Source: Tautonia rosea
GTDB taxonomy: Bacteria; Planctomycetota; Planctomycetia; Isosphaerales; Isosphaeraceae
DNA: 64,000 nt
NCBI RefSeq assembly: GCF_012958305.1
Contig: NZ_JABBYO010000006.1
Location: forward strand, 124,001 to 188,000
Direction: 5' to 3'
The notes beneath the pieces were generated by a model, which ran no database searches, had not been told where the DNA came from, and saw only the letters and a list, made by a program, of their open reading frames with translations. How positions within the stretch are numbered: position 1 is the stretch's first letter; each line of letters starts with the position of its first letter. The translations under genes and the position numbers were made by a program. Positions 27,901 to 35,700 of the stretch are shown one piece after another.

Positions 27901-28306
27901 GTACGAGGTCGATGACGCGGAGCAGGCAGGATCGGGCGAATGGCGAGCCGTCGGTCCAGAGCCCGAGGATCACCTCGTGCAGGCGGAGCCGATCGGGCAA
28001 CGGCACCTCGGCGTCGGGGGCTTCGACCGCCGCGAACCGTTCGATTCGTTCGATGCGTTGTTGATCCAGCGATTTCTTGCGAAACGCCTTGGTTTGCGTG
28101 TCGGCGAGGACGCGATCGAACGTCGGCGCCCCCTCTCGCAGAGGTGCCTCGGGCTCGGGGTCAGGCTCTGAGGCGAGGGCGACGATCAGATCCACGAGGA
28201 TCGGGTCGCGAGCCTCCCAGGCGCGACGGACGTCGTCGATCGTGCGTCGAATCGCCACGGCGGTACGCTCCGTCGAGCCGGATTGGGTTGGTGCATCACA
28301 CGACAT
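24941..28306 (-). CDS. HEAT-like/BRCT domain protein (1121 residues)
   Basis: First gene of the coupled trio. The N-terminal ~640 residues and the region after 760 are helical with HEAT-like pairs (for example SPSDEARSFAASYARTHAR and NRSEAVRKLAADLLGERD). Between them, residues ~665-752 are a BRCT domain (GASFLFTGKLATM, AEGKVRNAGGSV, LHYLVIGDEGSP), most like the C-terminal BRCT of bacterial NAD-dependent DNA ligase. BRCT domains bind phosphopeptides or DNA ends. No ligase or nuclease catalytic motif is visible. The ATG at 28306 has no obvious Shine-Dalgarno site, so the start is only probable. The stop overlaps the GTG of the giant WD40/HEAT gene by 4 bp. Likely part of a DNA-associated or signalling complex; exact role unknown. 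Confidence 0.8.
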   Translation of the reverse strand: MSCDAPTQSGSTERTAVAIRRTIDDVRRAWEARDPILVDLIVALASEPDPEPEAPLREGAPTFDRVLADTQTKAFRKKSLDQQRIERIERFAAVEAPDAEVPLPDRLRLHEVILGLWTDGSPFARSCLLRVIDLVPLTYGPWRALKRIFKEAETQHDLEVFAALAARFDVAYATRDHTISRRTMAYLVRRAWRSLRRIGQAMPVAYPDAASAVLARYPESWSTWRARTEGAWVFNHIFYHTSKTRAGSKPYNRSRFAFGATHNDPLTTRAFPDLWRRSPRPLFGLLERARCNIVRGYAAEALKKDFRAALREVEPAWVIRLISSSSEAVHDFVVWILGNVPKFEQGSFRELGLHDPVLRLFDSPSDEARSFAASYARTHARDLPVATLIRLADNRSEAVRKLAADLLGERDPRRDIGLDAWGRLLETDHGHSYAAEVIRKHFGTKELTPDWFANRLFSPSDEAFEFVSELLPKIHPPKTLGDGYFRDLIDRDDRTAEEPAGDVLGFAMDHLARFDPNTFDPEFLSLLLLRPGTSWETADWIDEGRLKAASIPLDLLKALAFHPDWDKHPTVRKARTLGKRWGSELAFDEDLADRVLAWLRDVRRFLPADLGFDWLMTLVRRAEPRYHDFAVEVMIKGFVPADFAPSDSPPESEKQPASEQEISVDFGGASFLFTGKLATMQRKEAEGKVRNAGGSVGSGVTAKLHYLVIGDEGSPLYGNGKKGSKQVKAEQLNAEGANIRIISETAFLQMLTGRTREVSADATLLGCERLWQLAVGAGPEDARLGQFARKYLRRHHPEMALDETDRPVDPGAEIPPEFLSFDRVRPLFFESREPLRSFALAIARYEFARWSPPGADLVRLAEAPFIDVRRFVAEALLAEAAPEHRRYRIDPDSLSPAAVYRFCESSDDATRALGLKLIARSPRLRLPQELYRLTESPDRAVRAFVLRALWSLYRDRHITDGWAPFVAPRPTIGPVARKKAAEAATARGSGPPARPEQPPAPAIRMSDLLRRMLFELPPGRLRRRSVSTDGTRDGQGEGFDRLRPLSNRLAKLAIVETVRDLAIEDEAFARAALPPLIEFMASIGKSEHAACLIAVTRIRHAHPGLAVVGGVSASLGKEATS

Positions 28307-28432
28307 GGATGTTGAAGGGATCGAGTAGCCCGACCAGCGTTTGCGGCTGGCCGGGCTGCCCGCTCCGGGTCTTGCCTCGCCCGGTGAAGCGAATGGATGA
28401 CAAAGGAGCGTCTACCACCAGACCTGGGACAT

Positions 28433-28562
28433 CGAAGGCTCACTGGCCCGCCGCCCCGGGGGTGATCCAGTTGTGGGCGGAACCGCGATCGGCGCGGTTG
28501 GACCAGGCCCGCCCACAACTGGATCACCCCCGGGGCGATCAGCGGGCCTGAAACAGCCTTCG
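28433..28562. repeat. 130-nt quasi-palindrome with a perfect 27-bp stem
   Basis: From outside inwards: CGAAGGCT (28433-28440) pairs with AGCCTTCG (28555-28562). GGCCCGC (28445-28451) pairs with GCGGGCC (28542-28548). A perfect 27-bp stem pairs 28452-28478 with 28511-28537. An inner stem AACCGCG (28481-28487) pairs with CGCGGTT (28493-28499). It lies upstream of the minus-strand BRCT/HEAT operon and of the plus-strand tRNA. It is too small for an insertion sequence and encodes nothing credible. It could be an operon leader structure, a miniature mobile element or a protein-binding cruciform. Confidence 0.7.
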
Positions 28563-28589
28563 TTGTGATGCGAAGCGGATCGTTTCCAC

Positions 28590-28625
28590 GGGCGGCGCAA
28601 CGCCGCCCCCGACGCCGAAGCGTCG
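28590..28625. other. Two adjacent perfect hairpins
   Basis: GGGCGGCG-CAA-CGCCGCCC at 28590-28608 is followed directly by CGACGC-CGAA-GCGTCG at 28610-28625. They lie 28 bp from the quasi-palindrome, so three independent hairpin structures occur within 200 bp in front of the minus-strand operon. Neither has a T-tract on either strand, so they are not standard terminators. Confidence 0.5.
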
Positions 28626-28841
28626 AGCTAGACCTGTGCTCCTGTCTGTTGCTTCTCCGTCGATTGGTTCGACGGACACCCTTGTATCGCGACCTTTCAT
28701 GACTCGCAATAGGGTACTACAGATTTTTTGTACACTTTGTCGAATCCACTCAACACGACCCTAATTTCTGCGTTGGTGTTCGCAAATTGGTTCAGCTTTG
28801 GGGTCTTTCCAGAGACGGTTGGGGCTTTTCCAACCGAGCCT

Positions 28842-28869
28842 TCGACTGGATTCCAGGGTCTGGTATGAT
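28842..28869 (+). promoter_or_regulatory. Possible second promoter upstream of tRNA-Met
   Basis: TCGACT (28842-28847) and TATGAT (28864-28869) are 16 bp apart in an AT-richer stretch. The -10 hexamer is good and the -35 is weak. The motif CTGGATTCC occurs on both sides of the -10. Confidence 0.3.
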
Positions 28870-28925
28870 CTGGATTCCGCAGGCCCCCTCTCCCCATCGC
28901 TTTCCTGAACTGCGCCTCCTTGGTG

Positions 28926-28954
28926 TTGAAAAACCTCTGTGCTTGCCGTATGAT
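28926..28954 (+). promoter_or_regulatory. Sigma70-type promoter of tRNA-Met
   Basis: TTGAAA (28926-28931) and TATGAT (28949-28954) are separated by exactly 17 bp. Transcription would start near 28961, about 40 nt before the tRNA. This is the best consensus promoter I found in the window, and it is coherent with the tRNA and terminator downstream. Confidence 0.7.
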
Positions 28955-28999
28955 TCCGATCTCAACAGTCGATTGCCCATTCGAATTTCGACGACAATC

Positions 29000-29073
29000 G
29001 GCGGCGTAGCTCAGTTGGTTAGAGCAGCGGAATCATAATCCGCGTGTCGGGGGTTCGAGTCCCTCCGCCGCTA
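29000..29073 (+). tRNA. tRNA-Met (anticodon CAU)
   Basis: A 74-nt tRNA cloverleaf. The acceptor stem GGCGGCG pairs with CGCCGCT (one G-U pair at the end) and the discriminator is A. The D-arm is GCTC...GAGC, the anticodon stem GCGGA/TCCGC encloses the loop ATCATAA with anticodon CAT, and the T-arm contains TTCGAGT. CCA is not encoded. The sequence resembles elongator tRNA-Met, but CAU could also be an Ile2 tRNA modified by TilS; identity elements were not tested. It is flanked by its own promoter and terminator. Confidence 0.93.
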
Positions 29074-29112
29074 TTCACGACAGCTTGCAACTCCATCTGG
29101 CCCGAGGCGACT

Positions 29113-29135
29113 AAACCCGCCCCGGGTTTTGATTT
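29113..29135 (+). terminator. Intrinsic terminator after tRNA-Met
   Basis: A perfect 7-bp stem AAACCCG-CCC-CGGGTTT (29113-29129) is followed by a short T-rich tail (T at 29130, then GATTT). It lies 40 bp after the tRNA 3' end. Confidence 0.7.
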
Positions 29136-29286
29136 GTGCTGATCATATGTGAAGAAGTTCATGTAGTGGGTCGCGATAGTATCCGACTTGGACCGACTCA
29201 AACCATCGCCTGGATGGGGTAATTCAGAGGCAGGATTTCCCCGGACGTTCTGTCCCTCGGTCTCGGTCCCTCGGGCTGGTTCGCTG

Positions 29287-30935
29287 GTTGGGGCCCCGGA
29301 TCGCATCGAGCGTCTCGCCGCGTTCATGGTCGAGCAGTGGGAGAAGCGACGCGCGGCAATGGAAGGCAAGTCGATGGTCGTTACCATGAGCCGCGATATC
29401 GCCGCACGGCTCTATGGAGCCATCGAGACGCTCCGGCCGGATTGGCACCATCCTGATGACGACCAGGGCCACATGAAGGTCATTGTCACTGGCGACCGGG
29501 ACGATAACGAACTGCTCAGCAGCTACGTTCGAACAAAGGCCGCCCGAAAGCTGCTGGCCGAGCGGTTCTCAGGATCCCAAGAGCAACCTTCGTCTGGCCA
29601 TCGTCTGCGACATGTGGCTGACCGGCTTCGACTGCCCCTCGGACCACACGATGTATCTCGACAAGCCGCTCGCCGGGCACAACCTGATACAGGCGATCGC
29701 CCGCGTCAATCGGGTCTACGGCGAGAAGCCCGGCGATCTCATCGTCGACCTGTTCGGCCTGGCCGATCACCTGGCTGATGCACTCGCGACCGACACGCGG
29801 GCAGGTGGTATGGGCGATGCAGTCAAGCGCGTCCAGGATGAAGCCGTCCCTGCGATGGAGGCTGCCTTCGAGAAGCTTCGCTCGTTCTTACACGGTTGCG
29901 AGTACGAGGCCGCTTTGCCAGCGGAGCCGCAATACATCCTTCTGGTCTACCATCAGGCAATCGATCATGTCTTTGCCCAGGAGGACGGCTGGAAGCGTAT
30001 CCGGAGGCTCGTGAAGGAACGGTTCTCGGCCTTTGGGCTCTCCGTGCCGCGTTTGGAAACCGAGGCGATCATCGATCATCTTGCGTTTTTCCAACGCATC
30101 GCGGCCATGGTCCGCAAGCGTCTGACCGATGAATCCGGGATCGGCGAAGGACGAGCAACCCAGCGAGACGTCGATGCAGCCGTTCGCCAGGTCATCGGCA
30201 GCGCCGTCGATGCGGACGACGTGATGGACCTTTTCGCCGCCGCTGGACTCGACGAGGCCCGGCTCGACATCCTCTCGGATGAGTTCCTCTCTCGCTTCGC
30301 GGCGATCGAGCACAACGAACCTTGCCCTCGAAACGCTTCGCAAGCTGCTCAACGATCAGATCCGGAGCAACGAGCGAACCAACATCGTTCAGAGCAGGAA
30401 GTTCAGGGAAGCGTTCGATGAAGCCCTGCTCCGTTACACGAACAAGGCGATTACCCCAGCCGAGAAGATCTCTGAGCTCCTTGACCTCGCGAAGTGGGTT
30501 CGAGAGGCACAGAAGCACGGCGAGGAACTCGGCCTCTCAGCCGAGGAAACCGCGTTTATTGATGCCCTCACCGAGAACGGATCGGCCCAAGAGGTCTTGA
30601 AGTCCGAAACATTCCGCCACAAGGCCCGCGAACTGGCGGAGATGGTCAAGCTCGACTGGAGGCAACGCGAGTCCGTCCGCGCAGACCTCCGTCGGAAGGT
30701 TCGGCACCTGCTCGCCTTGTACGGCTATCCGCCAGACTTCTCCGAGGACGCGACACAGCTTTTCTTGAAACAAGCCGAGCTTTCAACAACGAATGGTCAA
30801 TCACCCCGGATTGCGTATTGGGAGTCCATCATCGATCTCGTCGAGGTCCAGTGGTCCCGCCTCGACTCCACCACGAGCTACCCCTTCGATCTCCCCGAGA
30901 CCAGTAGGTTTGCGGTCAAGGCCATCCACCGCTAA
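29287..30935 (+). pseudogene. hsdR: Decayed type I restriction enzyme R subunit (3' part, two frameshifts)
   Basis: Three successive reading frames together match the second helicase half and C-terminus of HsdR. The first (about 29287-29567) carries GKSMVVTMSRDIAARLY and PDWHHPDDDQGH. The second (about 29570-30318) carries the helicase motifs LAIVCDMWLTGFDCPS, MYLDKPLAGHNLIQAIARVNRVYGEKP. The third (about 30319-30935) carries the C-terminal segment NLALETLRKLL...NERTNIVQSRKFREAF. Each junction shifts the frame by +1, consistent with two single-base insertions. The nuclease domain and first helicase motor are absent, so the product cannot restrict DNA. No hsdM or hsdS is nearby. It starts about 200 bp after the tRNA gene, suggesting the relic of a tRNA-associated island. 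Confidence 0.85.
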
Positions 30936-31420
30936 GGGAATGCGGTGCTCAATGATTACCAAGTTCGAACTGAGTGAGAAAGTTCGACGAGGTGGGTGAG
31001 CCAACCGCGGGTGTCACGTCCATCGGAGACGGCCCTCGGGCAGGAATGGGAAGTCCTTCCGAAGGCAAGGGATACATTGCAGAAAGAAACATTGCAATCG
31101 TTCTGCTCCCGGGAGGGCCAGTCTTGACTGGCGTACTGGTCCAATCCCAGGGGCACGCTTCACGTGGCCATCGTCGCTCCGAGGCGGTCTCCCACCCGTT
31201 GGGGTGTTGACTGTCGCCTCAGGTCGGGCAATTTTAGATCTGAACGCTGCCCGATCGCCCGCCTCACGACGCACTTATTGGTATCGGATCGACCGCCTCC
31301 CCGGCGGGCGATGGCCGCGTTTGACCTCGGCGTCCCCCAGGACGTCCGCATCGCCTGCCCAACCGCCCCGCCTCATCCCCGCCGAGGCCCGTGCCGCCCC
31401 CCCTTGAGGACGCCAAGACT
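30936..31420. other. Intergenic region between hsdR relic and efflux operon
   Basis: About 485 bp with no credible gene. I looked for a copy of the tRNA-Met 3' end that would mark an attachment site and found none. It contains a short direct repeat of ACATTGCA near 31072-31096. It probably contains the promoter of the efflux operon, but no consensus hexamers stand out. Confidence 0.4.
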
Positions 31421-32713
31421 ATGCCCGGCCACCCGACTCCCCGAGGTCCTTCCGGCCCCCCCGAGTTCCTGCTCCTCGGGCTGCTCTTTGCCCTGGCGGC
31501 CGGCTCGACCGGTTGCTCCGAGTCCGAGGGGGGCGCTGCCACCGTGACGCCCACCCCCTCGCCGATCCGGGCCACTTTGGTTGAGGTCTCCGAGCAGCAG
31601 TGGCCCAGCGAAGTGGCCACGCAGGGGAACCTCGTGGCCGACGAGACGACTGTCGTCGGCGCGAAGGTCGCCGGCCGGATCGACCAGGTCCACGTCGACC
31701 TCGGCGACTTCGTCGAGGCCGGCACCGTGCTCGCCTCGCTCGACCGTCGGGAGCTTCAGGAGCAGGTCCGGCAGGCTGAGGCCGAGCTGATCCAGGCGAG
31801 GGCGGCCATCGGCCTGGACCTCCAAGACTCGCTCGACGAGGTCGAGCCCGAAGCCTTCCCGATCGTCCTCGAGCAGAAAGCCCTCTGGGACCAGGCCCGG
31901 GCCGACCGGGACCGCTCCGCCGCCCTCCGCAACCGCCAGGTCGCCACCGACACCGAGTACGAGACCGCCCTGACCGCTGAGCAGGTGGCCCGGGCCCGGT
32001 ATGCCGCGGCCATCAATTCCGTCCGGGAGCTGATCGCCACCGCCAGGGTTCGCACCGCCCAGCTCGAGCTGGCCCGGCAGGCCCTGGAGGAGGCCGAGAT
32101 CCGCGCCCCCTTCGACGCCCGGATCCAGGACCGCCACGTCTCCCCCGGCATGTACGTCCAGGTCGGCGCCCCCGTCGCCACCCTGATCCGGGACGACCCG
32201 CTCCGCTATCGGGGGACGGTCCCCGAGCTGTTCGCCTCCAGCCTGGCGATCGGCCAGCTCGTCCGGCTCCGGGTGGAGACCGGTCCCGAGCTTCCCGAGG
32301 TGACGATCAGCCGGATCAGCCCCTCGATCGACCCCTTGAGCCGCTCCGTCCTTTTCGAGGCGAGCGTCCCCAACCCCGACCACGCCATCCAGGCTGGCCA
32401 GTTCTCCCAGGGGGAGGTAGTCCTCGACCAGTCCCGCCGGATTATCGCCTTGCCGAAATCGGCCGTCGTCGAGTTCGCCGGCACTCGAAAGGTCTGGAAG
32501 GTGGTCGACGGCAGCGCCGTCGAGCAGCCGGTCGAGCTGGGGGGCCATCGAGACGATCTCATTGAGATCCTCGACGGCCTCGAGCCCGGCGAGCAAGTCC
32601 TCCTCGACGGCTCCCTCGGCCGCCCCGCCCCGGTCGAGATTCCGATGGAGATCGCCGCCCTCCACAATGATGGCGGCAGCGGCGAACACCCCAGCAAGTT
32701 CCCTCGCCCCTGA
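31421..32713 (+). CDS. RND efflux periplasmic adaptor lipoprotein (MexA/AcrA-like)
   Basis: A 430-residue membrane-fusion protein linking an inner-membrane RND pump to an outer-membrane channel. The N-terminus has a signal with a lipobox ending in TGC (LLFALAAGSTGC). The lipoyl/barrel-sandwich half is seen in VVGAKVAGRIDQVHVDLGDFVEAG, followed by a helical hairpin around residues 110-220. The second lipoyl half is IRAPFDARIQDRHVSPGMYVQVGAPV. A beta-barrel and membrane-proximal domain complete it. ATG 31421 is preferred; a GTG at 31391 would extend it without a ribosome site. The RND pump follows after 81 bp. No TolC-like channel gene is adjacent. Confidence 0.9.
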   Translation: MPGHPTPRGPSGPPEFLLLGLLFALAAGSTGCSESEGGAATVTPTPSPIRATLVEVSEQQWPSEVATQGNLVADETTVVGAKVAGRIDQVHVDLGDFVEAGTVLASLDRRELQEQVRQAEAELIQARAAIGLDLQDSLDEVEPEAFPIVLEQKALWDQARADRDRSAALRNRQVATDTEYETALTAEQVARARYAAAINSVRELIATARVRTAQLELARQALEEAEIRAPFDARIQDRHVSPGMYVQVGAPVATLIRDDPLRYRGTVPELFASSLAIGQLVRLRVETGPELPEVTISRISPSIDPLSRSVLFEASVPNPDHAIQAGQFSQGEVVLDQSRRIIALPKSAVVEFAGTRKVWKVVDGSAVEQPVELGGHRDDLIEILDGLEPGEQVLLDGSLGRPAPVEIPMEIAALHNDGGSGEHPSKFPRP

Positions 32714-32794
32714 CCGGATCGGCTCGGATCAGTCGCGTCCTCCCCCCTCCGATTCCCCAGCCTTCGGCCCCCGGCCCCTCGCGGAAGAGGTCCC

Positions 32795-35700
32795 ATGTAC
32801 TGGCTCTCCGAGCTCTGCGTCAAGCGGCCCGTGTTCGCAATGATGCTCATCACGGCATTCGTCGTGGCCGGCATCGCCGCCTTCCCCCAGCTGGGGGTCG
32901 ACCGCTTCCCGAACATGGACCTACCGACGGTCTACGTGCGGACAAGCTACCCGGGCGCCGCCTCGACCGAGGTCGAATCGGAGGTCTCCCAGGTCATCGA
33001 AGACGCCGTCGCCACCGTCGCCGGCATCGACGAGCTCCGGTCGATCTCTCGGGACGGCCAGTCCTTCGTGATCGTCACCTTCGACCTCAACCGGAACTCC
33101 GACGCCGGCGCCCAGGACATCCGGGACGCCGTGGCCGGCGTGCTCAACCTGCTCCCCCCCGGGATCGACCCGCCCGTCGTCCAGAAGCGCGACCTCGATT
33201 CCTCGCCGATTCTCTCCCTGGCCGTCTCCGGCCCCCGATCCGCGAAGGAGCTGTACCTGCTGGCCGACCGCTCCGTGAAGAACGTTATCGAGTCGGCGCC
33301 GGGCGTCGGCGAGGTGACAATCTCCGGCGCCGAGGAGCGGGCCATCCGGGTCGAGATCGATGCCCCCCGGCTCGCCTCGCACCAGCTCTCAATCCTCCAG
33401 GTCCGGGACGCCATCGCGAGGCAGAACGCCGAGGTCCCCGGCGGCCTGGTGGACGAGGGCCCCCGCGAGCGGGCCCTGCGGACCCTCGGCCGCGTCGGCA
33501 CCTCCGAGGAGTTCCCCGAGCTCGTCGTCTCGACCGTCAACGGCCGGCCGATCCGCCTTCAGGACCTGGGGACCGTGACCGACGGCACCAAGGAGGTCCG
33601 CACGGCCGCCCGGCTCAACGGCGCCCCCGCGGTGATCATCCAGGTCCAGCGGCAGTCCGGGGAGAACACCGTCCGGGTGGTCGAGGGGGTCAAGGCCCGG
33701 CTGGACCGAGCCCGGGCGATGCTCCCCCCGGACGTGACGCTTGAGCTGATCCAGGACCAGTCCCGATACATCGTCGCCGCCCTGCACGAGATCGAGTCCC
33801 ACCTGGTCGTGGGCAGCATCCTCGCCTGCCTGACGGTGCTGGCGTTCATGAGGTCCTGGCGGTCGACCATCATCGCTTCGGTGGCAATCCCGGCCTCCAT
33901 CGTGGCCACGTTCGCCTTCATGAAGATGTTTGGGTTCACCCTGAACAACATGACCATGCTGGCACTCGTGCTGATGGTTGGCGTGGTGATCGACGACGCC
34001 ATCGTGGTGCTGGAGAACGTCTTCCACTGCATCGAGGAGCGCGGGATGGACCCCTATGAGGCGGCCATCCGGGGGACCCGGGAGATCGGCCCGGCGGTGC
34101 TGGCGACGACTCTCTCGCTGATCATCGTCTTCCTTCCCGTCTCGTTCCTCTCCAGCGTGACCGGGCGGATGCTCTACGAGTTCGGCATCACCGCGTCGGT
34201 GGCCATTCTCGTCTCGATGCTCGTGAGCTTTAGCCTGACCCCCATGATGTGCAGCAAGCTGCTGAGGCCCGGCATGCCGGACCCCGAGAACCCTGGCTCC
34301 CGTCGCGGGTTCTACGGCGTCATCGAGCGGACCTACCTCGGGCTGCTCGGGCTGGCGATGCGTTTTCGCTGGCTGGTCCTGCTCGTCTCGGTCCTGGTGA
34401 TCGCGTCAAACATCACGCTGTACAATCACGTCAAACGAGACTACATCCCCACGAACGTGGACGAGTCGGAGTTCGAAATCCGGGTCGAGACCGGGGAGGG
34501 GGCCAGCCTGGTCTCCACCGACGAGGCGATGCGGGTAGCCGAGGACTTCCTCCTCGACGAGCCGGGCGTGACGACCGTGCTGACCACCATCGGCGGGTGG
34601 GGATCGGTCAACCGAGGCGAGATGTTCGTGAGGCTCCAGGACATCGAGACGAGGACCTTCTCCCTCGGACGACTCTTCCGGGGGCTGCTCAACGGGGATC
34701 CCGGGGAGGCATTCCGGGGGAACTTCAGCCAGCAGGAGAAGATGGTCGCCGTCCGCGAGCGCTTGAAGGTTGTTCCCGGGGTGCGCGTCTCGGTGCGGAA
34801 CCTGACCTCGTTGCGCCAGGGGGCTCCGGTCGACATCGACTTCTCGATCACCGGCCCCGACCTGCTCCAGTTGGCCGCATTCGCCGACGCCCTGAAGGCA
34901 CGAGCCGAGGAGATCCCGGGCATTGTCGACCTGACGACTACCCTGCAACTCGACAAGCCGGAGCTGCTGGTCGACATCAAGCGGGAGCGGGCTGCCGTGC
35001 TCGGCGTCGACGTGAGGGAGATCGCCGACACGCTCCGCGTGGCCGTCGGCGGCGACGACCGCGTCTCCCGGTACCGCGACGAGACGGTCGACGACGCCTA
35101 CGACGTCGAGCTGAGGCTCGTCGGCGTCGACCGGAGCGACGTCCAGTCCATCTCGCAGCTCTTCGTAAGGGCCAACCCCAGCATCGACCGCCGGGGCGTC
35201 GCCTCGGCCGCCCGGGAGGCCCCCACCGAACCGGTCCTGACCCGGATCGACAACGTCGTCTCCTTCCGGATCGGCAACGCTGCCGCCCGGATCGACCGCC
35301 TCGACCGCCAGCGGATGGTCGCCGTCCGGGCCAACATCGCGCCCGGCTACTCGCTCGGCGGCCGGATCGAGGCCCTTCAGGCCGCCGCCGTCGAGATGGG
35401 CATCCCCCCCGAGATGGAGACCCGAGTCCTCGGCGGCGGTCGGGAATTGGAGCGCACCTTCGACGACTTCCGATGGACCTTCGTCCTCTCATTCGTCTTC
35501 ATGTATATTGTGCTCGCCGCGCAGTACGAGCACTTGATTCACCCCTTCACCATCCTCCTCTCGCTGCCGCTGGCTATCCCCTTTGGCCTGCTCAGCCTGG
35601 CCTGGGGCGGGGAGACGCTGAACGTCTACTCGGCGCTAGGGATCCTCGTCCTCTTCGGTGTGGTGAAGAAGGCGGCAATCCTGCAAGTCGATCACATGAA

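Noticed and set aside
28433-28562. The 27-bp inverted repeat as insertion-sequence termini
   Set aside because: Only 32 nt lie between the arms, with no transposase and no target duplication seen.
28433-28562. The quasi-palindrome as the msr-msd of the RT
   Set aside because: It lies nearly 13 kb from the RT gene with five genes between; kept only as a remote possibility inside a finding.
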